Shown piece after piece: positions 1 to 4,185 of a DNA stretch of 5,045 bases. How positions within the stretch are numbered: position 1 is the first letter of the stretch; each line of letters starts with the position of its first letter. Where the stretch lies: the NCBI GenBank assembly GCA_946477505.1, contig CAMKYP010000312.1, positions 1 to 5,045 on the forward strand, written 5' to 3'. The notes beneath the pieces were generated by a model that was not told where the DNA came from, did not search any database, and worked only from the letters and a program-made list of their open reading frames with translations. Origin of the DNA: an uncultured Dechloromonas sp. GTDB taxonomy: Bacteria > Pseudomonadota > Gammaproteobacteria > Burkholderiales > Rhodocyclaceae. Both the position numbers and the translations under genes were made by a program.

Positions 1-2
1 CC

Positions 3-845
3 AGCCCCCTGTTCATCAAGGATCGCCATGGGCGCTACATCGCCTGCAACAAGGCATTCGAGGACTATATCGGACTCCCCCGCGAGGCCATCGTCGGGGC
101 GACGGTTTTCGACGTAGCTCCCGCCGAACTGGCCCAAATCTACGAAAAAGCGGACCAGGATCTGATGTCCAAGGGGGGCAAGCAGAGTTACGAAGCCCAG
201 GTCCGCTTTGCCGACGGCAGCTATCACGACGTGATTTTCTACAAGTCGGTGTTCTACGCGGCAAACGGCGAAGCCGATGGCATTTCTGGAACGATGCTCG
301 ATATCAGCGACCGCAAGTTGCTGGAGAAGCGGCTGAAGATCGCCGCGTCGACCGACTTCCTGACCGGCATCCACAATCTGCGCACCTTCTACGAGCTGGC
401 CGGGCAGGAATACCGGCGTTTCTGTCGCCATGGCGGCGATCTGTCGCTGGTGGTCATCGACCTCGACGATTTCAAGCAGATCAATGACCTGCTCGGCCAT
501 GCCGCCGGCGATGAGGCCTTGCGCTCGTTCGTTGAAGCGGTGCAGGCCAACCTGCGCGAGCAGGACATTTTCGCGCGGGCTGGTGGCGATGAATTCCGCC
601 TGCTGCTGCCGGAAACCGACCTGGCCGGAGCCGTTCTCGTCGCGGAACGCATCCGCACGGCGGTCTCTCAGCTCACGGTCCAGGGGGCAGACGGCATACG
701 CTCCCTGTCGATCAGCGCCGGCGTATGCGCCTGCCAGCCCGGCGACGACAATCTCGACATCGTCACCCGATGCGCCGACGCCCAGTTGTACGCCGCCAAG
801 GCTGGCGGCCGCAATCGTGTCTGCCCGCCCCCCGCCACCCCGTAA
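3..845 (+). CDS. PAS-GGDEF diguanylate cyclase, 5'-truncated by window edge
   Basis: This is a c-di-GMP synthase (two GTP to cyclic di-GMP) with an N-terminal sensory domain. The frame is open from base 3, so the true start lies before the window and the ATG at 165 is internal. The 280 visible residues begin inside a PAS domain (about residues 1-105: PLFIKDRHGRYIACNKAFE, ending in the typical DISDRK). A short linker leads to the GGDEF domain, which opens with DFLTGIHN. The active-site motif GGDEF is at residues 194-198 (582-596). An intact allosteric inhibition site, REQD, lies at 185-188, exactly five residues upstream, so product feedback is expected. The domain ends with the usual LYAAKAGGRNRV. 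No EAL domain follows. The PAS ligand cannot be told from sequence, and further sensor or membrane segments may lie upstream. It converges on the amtB operon and has no obvious functional link to it. Confidence 0.95.
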   Translation, partial: SPLFIKDRHGRYIACNKAFEDYIGLPREAIVGATVFDVAPAELAQIYEKADQDLMSKGGKQSYEAQVRFADGSYHDVIFYKSVFYAANGEADGISGTMLDISDRKLLEKRLKIAASTDFLTGIHNLRTFYELAGQEYRRFCRHGGDLSLVVIDLDDFKQINDLLGHAAGDEALRSFVEAVQANLREQDIFARAGGDEFRLLLPETDLAGAVLVAERIRTAVSQLTVQGADGIRSLSISAGVCACQPGDDNLDIVTRCADAQLYAAKAGGRNRVCPPPATP

Positions 846-873
846 AAAAAAAATGGGCACCCGAAGGTGCCCA
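844..873 (-). terminator. Intrinsic terminator of the torF-family/glnK/amtB operon
   Basis: On the minus strand an 8-bp perfect stem with a UUCG tetraloop (TGGGCACC-TTCG-GGTGCCCA, 873-854) is followed directly by ten T residues (853-844). It starts 27 bases after the amtB stop. This is a textbook Rho-independent terminator. The T-run overlaps the last two bases of the convergent diguanylate cyclase stop codon (843-845). On the plus strand the hairpin is followed by a purine-rich stretch with no T-run, so it should work in one direction only. Confidence 0.93.
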
Positions 874-900
874 AAGGGAGAGAGAGGGTAATTTCCCGGC

Positions 901-2397
901 TTAGTGGTGGTAGGCGCTTTCGCCGTGCGAGGTGAGGTCCAGACCTTCACGCTCTTCTTCTTCCGGCACACGCAGACCGATCACGATATCGACCAGCTTG
1001 TAGGCAACGATCGAGACCACACCCGACCACACGACAACCGTACCCACGCCCCACAGCTGGCTGATGACCTGGGCAGTCATGTCGTAGGGAGCGACGGCGT
1101 TGGCGACGTAGTCGTAGACACCGGTACCACCGAGGGCCGGGTCGGCGAAGACACCGGTCAGGATGGCACCGAGGATGCCACCGACGCCATGGACCCCGAA
1201 CACGTCGAGCGAGTCATCGGCACCAAGCAGCTTCTTCAGGCCATTGACGCCCCACAGGCAGACCACGCCGGCCAGCAGGCCAAGGACGATCGCACCCATG
1301 ATGCCGACGAAACCGGCAGCAGGCGTGATGGCAACCAGGCCGGCAACCGCACCGGAGGCAGCACCCAACATGGACGGCTTGCCCTTGAGGATCCATTCGG
1401 CAAACATCCATGACAGCGCGGCGGCGGAGGTGGCAACCCAGGTGTTGACCATGGCCAGCGCGGCACCGCCAGAGGCTTCGAGAGCAGAGCCGGCGTTGAA
1501 GCCGAACCAGCCGAACCACAGCAGGGAAGCACCGATCATCGTGAAGGTCAGGGAGTGCGGAGCCATGGCGACATTGCCCAGGCCGGTACGCTTGCCAACC
1601 ATGTAGGCACCAACCAGACCGGCGATCGCGGCGTTGATATGCACGACGGTACCGCCAGCGAAGTCGAGCGCACCCTTCTGGAACAGGAAGCCCGCGGTCT
1701 TGCCGGCTGCTTCACCGGCTGCGGCATCGATATAGGCATCCGGACCCGCCCAGTACCAGACCATGTGGGCCATCGGGATGTAGGACAGGGTGAACCAGAT
1801 CACCATGAAGACCAGGATGGCGGCAAACTTGGCACGCTCGGCGAAGGCGCCGACGATCAGGCCGCAGGTGATGGCGGCGAAGGCACCCTGGAAGATGACG
1901 TAGGCCAGCTCGGAGATATTGACACCCTTGGAGAAGGTCGCGGCCACGGAATCGACGGTCACACCCTTCAGGAACATCTTGTCGAGTACGCCGAAGAATT
2001 CGTTGCCTTCGGTGAAGGCGGCCGAGTAGCCATAGACCACCCAGAGAACCGAGATCAGCGAGAAGGTGACGAAAACCTGCATCAGTACCGACAGCATGTT
2101 CTTGGTACGGACCAGACCGCCGTAAAACAGCGCCAGGCCCGGAATGGACATCAGGATGACCAGCGCGGCGCTGACCATGACCCAGGCGTTGTCGCCCTTG
2201 TTCGGCGGGATCGGCGCAGCAGCAGCCGGGGCAGCAGCTTCAGCGGCGGCAGGTGCGGCAGCCGGAGAAGCAGCCGGTGCGGCGGCCGGAGCAGTAGCGA
2301 CAGCCGCTTCAGGCGCGGCGGCCTTTTCCTCGGCCCAGGACGGCGCGCTGAATGCGACGGCACCGACCAGAGCCAGCAATGCAAATAGGCGTTTCAT
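901..2397 (-). CDS. amtB: AmtB ammonium channel with Ala/Pro-rich N-terminal extension
   Basis: Inner-membrane Amt/MEP/Rh channel (498 aa) that takes up ammonium; family members are trimers of 11 transmembrane helices. A signal peptide (residues 1-22, ending PSWA|EE) is followed by an Ala/Pro-rich stretch (about 24-63) and then the Amt core starting DNAWVMVSAALVILMSIPG. Residues matching E. coli functional positions are present: F173 and F300 (Phe gate), W214 and S304 (ammonium recruitment), D245, and the pore twin histidines H253 and H403. The cytoplasmic tail (REGLDLTSHGESAY) matches the conserved C-terminus that takes part in GlnK control. The start at 2397 is supported by AAGGAG (2411-2406) eight bases upstream. 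That ribosome site overlaps the glnK stop codon, so the two genes are probably translationally coupled (12-base gap). It is the last gene of the operon and is followed by a strong terminator. Only the extension is unusual. Confidence 0.97.
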   Translation of the reverse strand: MKRLFALLALVGAVAFSAPSWAEEKAAAPEAAVATAPAAAPAASPAAAPAAAEAAAPAAAAPIPPNKGDNAWVMVSAALVILMSIPGLALFYGGLVRTKNMLSVLMQVFVTFSLISVLWVVYGYSAAFTEGNEFFGVLDKMFLKGVTVDSVAATFSKGVNISELAYVIFQGAFAAITCGLIVGAFAERAKFAAILVFMVIWFTLSYIPMAHMVWYWAGPDAYIDAAAGEAAGKTAGFLFQKGALDFAGGTVVHINAAIAGLVGAYMVGKRTGLGNVAMAPHSLTFTMIGASLLWFGWFGFNAGSALEASGGAALAMVNTWVATSAAALSWMFAEWILKGKPSMLGAASGAVAGLVAITPAAGFVGIMGAIVLGLLAGVVCLWGVNGLKKLLGADDSLDVFGVHGVGGILGAILTGVFADPALGGTGVYDYVANAVAPYDMTAQVISQLWGVGTVVVWSGVVSIVAYKLVDIVIGLRVPEEEEREGLDLTSHGESAYHH

Positions 2398-2412
2398 GAT
2401 GAGGGCTCCTTA
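2398..2412 (-). promoter_or_regulatory. amtB ribosome binding site overlapping the glnK stop codon
   Basis: On the minus strand TAAGGAG merges the glnK stop codon TAA (2412-2410) with the Shine-Dalgarno AAGGAG (2411-2406), eight bases before the amtB ATG. Ribosomes ending glnK would stand on the amtB entry site, suggesting coupled synthesis of channel and regulator. Confidence 0.8.
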
Positions 2413-2748
2413 GAGGGCGTCGGTACCGGTTTCGCCGGTACGGATACGAATGACCTGTTCAACATCGAAGACGAATATCTTGCCGTCGCCGATCTTGCCG
2501 GTGGAGGCCGACTTCTCGATGGCCTCGATCACCTGATCGAGCTGCTCGTCCTTGACGGCGGCTTCGATCTTGACCTTGGGCAGGAAATCGACGACATATT
2601 CGGCGCCCCGATACAGCTCGGTATGCCCTTTTTGCCGGCCGAAACCCTTCACTTCAGTGACCGTGATGCCTTGCACGCCAATGGCGGACAGTGCTTCACG
2701 CACTTCGTCAAGCTTGAACGGCTTGATGATGGCGGTAACGAATTTCAT
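2410..2748 (-). CDS. glnK: PII nitrogen regulatory protein, GlnK type
   Basis: This is a 112-residue PII protein, the standard family length, starting MKFVTAIIKPFKLDEV. PII trimers sense ATP/ADP and 2-oxoglutarate; GlnK docks on AmtB and blocks the channel when nitrogen is ample. The T-loop (about 37-55) carries the signature YRGAEY with the uridylylation tyrosine at Y51. The B-loop nucleotide site TGKIGDGK is at 83-90 and RIRTGE at 101-106. No key residue is missing. The ATG at 2748 is chosen because it gives the conserved length and N-terminus; GGGGA (2762-2758) nine bases upstream is a modest ribosome site. A longer in-frame start at 2808 would add 20 unconserved residues and lies inside a hairpin, so I reject it. 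The name GlnK rather than GlnB rests on the linkage to amtB and the nitrogen-type promoter of the operon. Confidence 0.96.
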   Translation of the reverse strand: MKFVTAIIKPFKLDEVREALSAIGVQGITVTEVKGFGRQKGHTELYRGAEYVVDFLPKVKIEAAVKDEQLDQVIEAIEKSASTGKIGDGKIFVFDVEQVIRIRTGETGTDAL

Positions 2749-2783
2749 GATGAAAGTTCCCCAGTTAGGTTGAAATCTGTTTT

Positions 2784-2817
2784 CCCCCGCCGGCGCCGGC
2801 CGGTGCACTGGCGGGGG
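2784..2817 (-). other. GC-rich intergenic hairpin between porin and glnK
   Basis: A perfect 8-bp inverted repeat (CCCCCGCC at 2784-2791 and GGCGGGGG at 2810-2817) encloses 18 bases that are themselves GC-rich. Within the element, 2789-2800 (GCCGGCGCCGGC) is a 12-base perfect palindrome, allowing a competing fold. In the operon's transcript the hairpin is followed by AAAAC and not by a U-run, so it is not a normal intrinsic terminator on that strand. It sits 12 bases after the porin stop codon and 35 bases before the glnK ATG. A role as an RNA processing or 3'-end protecting element, or as a partial attenuator that sets porin against glnK-amtB levels, is inference. Confidence 0.6.
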
Positions 2818-2829
2818 TTTTAGGACTGC

Positions 2830-3690
2830 TTAGAAAGTCTTGGTCACGGACAGAACGGCAATACCACGGCCTGCATCCTTGGCCTTCGAACCGGTATTGC
2901 CCGACTCGTTCAGGGAGTTGGTGAAGCAATAGAACTCACCCTTGTTGCAACTGCCCTTGGCGTTGGTGCCGACATAGGAAAGACCGACCACCCAGCCGCT
3001 CAGATCCTTGGTCACGCCGAACTTCCAATCGGTGTAGCTGATGCTGTCGGAGCCAGTCAGGCTGGCCGAGGCATACTTGTAGTCCTTGGCGAATAGATGG
3101 CCAACGTGACCATTCACCCCCCAGCCGTCGCCCAGATCGTAGTTGCCGTTGAATTCGAGATAGCTGGTGCCCTTGGATTCCGGCAGATCGAAGTAATCGC
3201 TGACCGCGTAGGAGTACTTCAGGGTCAGGAACTTCCAGCTACCGGCAACGTACAGCTCCAGGTTATCCACGGTGCCGGAGGCGTTGGCCGACGGATGCTT
3301 GGCATTGGTACCGGACAGCGGACGGGCACGGGAACCCGGATAACGGTAGTAGAGGGCGCCGACGTCGATGCCGAAGTCTTCGGCAAAGGTCGTCTTCCAG
3401 CCACCGTAGAAGTCCATTTCGATGTTGCCTTCCGGATAGCCGGCGCCCGACGAGATGGTCGAGTTCCAGTTACCGATGTACAGGCCGGTAGCCGCATGCG
3501 AGTAATCGATGCCACCCTGGATGGCCGGCTTGCCGAAGGTCTGGTCAATGCCGCGGAAGCGGTAGCTGGAAGCAAGCGTCATGTTGCCGGTCAATGCCGG
3601 GGTTTCAGCGGCCGGTGCGGCAGCCTCCTCGGCGAAGGCCGGTGCGGTGAAGGCGCCGACGAGGGCCAGGGCGATCAGGGACTTCTTCAT
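2830..3690 (-). CDS. TorF-family putative outer-membrane porin
   Basis: A 286-residue exported beta-barrel protein of the TorF / Gcw_chp family. A signal peptide covers residues 1-20 (cut after AFA, before EE), then a short Ala/Pro spacer (21-34). The family's N-terminal block follows (NMTLASSYRFRGIDQTFGKPAIQGG, about 36-60, in which the SYRFRG core is typical), with the GLYIGNW strand and then alternating aromatic/polar strands. The protein ends in phenylalanine (TKTF), the usual last residue of outer-membrane barrels. C248 and C255 lie in a probable loop near the C-terminus and could form a disulfide. The start at 3690 has AGGAG (3702-3698) seven bases upstream. It is the first gene of the operon, 81 bases before glnK, directly behind a sigma-54-type promoter. 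The transported substrate is not known for this family; the operon suggests a nitrogen compound or ammonium, which is inference. Confidence 0.88.
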   Translation of the reverse strand: MKKSLIALALVGAFTAPAFAEEAAAPAAETPALTGNMTLASSYRFRGIDQTFGKPAIQGGIDYSHAATGLYIGNWNSTISSGAGYPEGNIEMDFYGGWKTTFAEDFGIDVGALYYRYPGSRARPLSGTNAKHPSANASGTVDNLELYVAGSWKFLTLKYSYAVSDYFDLPESKGTSYLEFNGNYDLGDGWGVNGHVGHLFAKDYKYASASLTGSDSISYTDWKFGVTKDLSGWVVGLSYVGTNAKGSCNKGEFYCFTNSLNESGNTGSKAKDAGRGIAVLSVTKTF

Positions 3691-3746
3691 GGTTTCTCTC
3701 CTACGGATTGGTCAATGCAAAAACAAAAACTGTTCGAGACAGCATT

Positions 3747-3762
3747 AGCAGAACACGTGCCA
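3747..3762 (-). promoter_or_regulatory. Sigma-54 (RpoN) -24/-12 promoter for the porin-glnK-amtB operon
   Basis: On the minus strand TGGCACGTGTTCTGCT matches the sigma-54 consensus TGGCACG-N4-TTGCW at every defined position but one (C for the first T of TTGC). The invariant GG (3761-3760) and GC (3749-3748) are separated by exactly ten bases. Transcription should begin near 3736, giving a leader of about 46 bases before the porin ATG. Enhancer boxes and an IHF site lie upstream with suitable spacing. No start site has been measured. Confidence 0.9.
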
Positions 3763-3780
3763 GGAAATATTTTTGATAAA

Positions 3781-3793
3781 AATCAAACCATTA
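3781..3793 (+). promoter_or_regulatory. Integration host factor (IHF) binding site
   Basis: AATCAAACCATTA matches the IHF consensus WATCAA-N4-TTR at all defined positions. An A/T-rich tract lies on the 5' side (about 3766-3782), as is common at strong IHF sites. Its centre is about 50 bases upstream of the predicted start, between the sigma-54 promoter and the NtrC boxes. IHF would bend the DNA so the activator can contact sigma-54 polymerase. Confidence 0.78.
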
Positions 3794-3813
3794 GGACATT
3801 CACACAAAGCAAG

Positions 3814-3828
3814 GCACCAAGGTAGCGC
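3814..3828 (+). promoter_or_regulatory. Weaker NtrC-type enhancer box (promoter-proximal)
   Basis: GCACCAAGGTAGCGC has one perfect half-site (GCACCA) and a degenerate second half (TAGCGC against TGGTGC) at the correct spacing. Its centre is about 85 bases upstream of the predicted start. It abuts the better box at 3827-3841, overlapping it by two bases, so cooperative binding of two dimers on nearly the same stretch is possible. Weak alone; the support comes from context. Confidence 0.45.
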
Positions 3829-3841
3829 ACCAAAACCGTGC
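3827..3841 (+). promoter_or_regulatory. NtrC enhancer box (best match)
   Basis: GCACCAAAACCGTGC fits the NtrC dyad GCAC-N7-GTGC exactly in its outer arms. One half is the full GCACCA, the other CCGTGC in place of TGGTGC. The centre is about 98 bases upstream of the predicted sigma-54 start, close to the distance of NtrC sites at known nitrogen-controlled promoters. NtrC-phosphate bound here would activate the operon under nitrogen limitation. Confidence 0.75.
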
Positions 3842-3857
3842 GGTTACAGTGTGTTAC

Positions 3858-3872
3858 GCACCAAGCCCGAGC
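3858..3872 (+). promoter_or_regulatory. Possible third NtrC-type half box (distal)
   Basis: A third perfect GCACCA hexamer (3858-3863) is followed at the correct spacing by GAGC, one base off the GTGC arm. Its centre is about 129 bases upstream of the predicted start. It recurs 31 bases after the middle hexamer, about three helical turns, so it would lie on the same face of the DNA. The match is too weak to call on its own. Confidence 0.35.
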
Positions 3873-3932
3873 GACCATCGGAAAAGAGGAGGAATTCCGC
3901 TGTGATAGACTGCTCGGACACGGAGGACACCC

Positions 3933-4175
3933 ATGCTCGACCCCAAGACTCTCGAAGATTTCGGCGCCAAAATGAGCGCGCTGCTGGCCAACACCCCTGC
4001 CAAGGACATCGAAAAGAACGCCAAGGCCATGATGAGCGGCTTCTTTAGCAAGCTCGACCTGGTTACCCGCGAGGAATTCGATATCCAGGCCCAGGTTCTG
4101 GCCCGTACCCGCGAGAAACTGCAGGCGCTCGAAGCGCGCGTCGACGCGCTGGAAAAAGCCCGCTCCGGCCAGTAA
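3933..4175 (+). CDS. ubiK: UbiK accessory factor for ubiquinone biosynthesis
   Basis: A small 80-residue protein of the UbiK/YqiC (DUF526, BMFP) family. In E. coli UbiK binds UbiJ and helps ubiquinone synthesis under oxygen. The family signature is clear: LDLVTREEFDIQAQVLARTR at residues 41-60, nearly the same as the E. coli protein from memory, inside a C-terminal coiled coil (about 45-76) that forms a trimer in relatives. The N-terminal 40 residues look amphipathic and helical (MLDPKTLEDFGAKMSALL), consistent with peripheral membrane contact. It lacks the Pro-rich tail of E. coli YqiC, which makes it shorter. GGAGGA (3922-3927) stands five bases before the ATG. It is divergent from the nitrogen operon and 10 bases upstream of comM, probably co-transcribed with it. 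I found no convincing housekeeping promoter for it. Confidence 0.93.
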   Translation: MLDPKTLEDFGAKMSALLANTPAKDIEKNAKAMMSGFFSKLDLVTREEFDIQAQVLARTREKLQALEARVDALEKARSGQ

Positions 4176-4185
4176 TACAAGCCGC

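Noticed and set aside
165..167. ATG at 165 as the start of the diguanylate cyclase
   Set aside because: The frame is open upstream to the window edge and encodes the first half of a PAS domain, so this methionine is internal.
1555..2388. 277-codon open frame on the plus strand opposite amtB
   Set aside because: Antisense shadow of a GC-rich gene: composition is Gly/Asp/Arg/His low-complexity, no known domain, no ribosome site, and amtB on the other strand is certain.
2749..2808. Upstream in-frame ATG giving GlnK 20 extra residues
   Set aside because: PII proteins start at the MKFVTAIIKP block; the upstream ATG lies inside the intergenic hairpin with no ribosome site.
2784..2821. Hairpin plus TTTT read as a plus-strand intrinsic terminator
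   Set aside because: No plus-strand gene precedes it and the T-run is only four bases.
2749..2829. A second sigma-54 promoter directly in front of glnK
   Set aside because: GC-rich GG and GC pairs occur, but none gives the TGGCAC-N5-TTGC pattern with GG-N10-GC spacing.
3097..3825. 242-codon open frame on the plus strand opposite the porin
   Set aside because: It runs through the porin's 5' end, the sigma-54 promoter and the IHF site, has no recognisable domain, and is explained by codon bias of the real gene.
3849..3861. Imperfect inverted repeat GTGTGTTACGCAC in the divergent region
   Set aside because: The 13-base dyad with one mismatch fits no operator I recognise and partly overlaps the distal GCACCA hexamer; probably chance.
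3887..4048. Small open frame starting GTG at 3902 behind an AGGAGG-like run, overlapping ubiK out of frame
   Set aside because: It overlaps nearly half of ubiK in another frame, has Arg/Gln/Asp-rich shadow composition and no family features; the purine run is probably chance.
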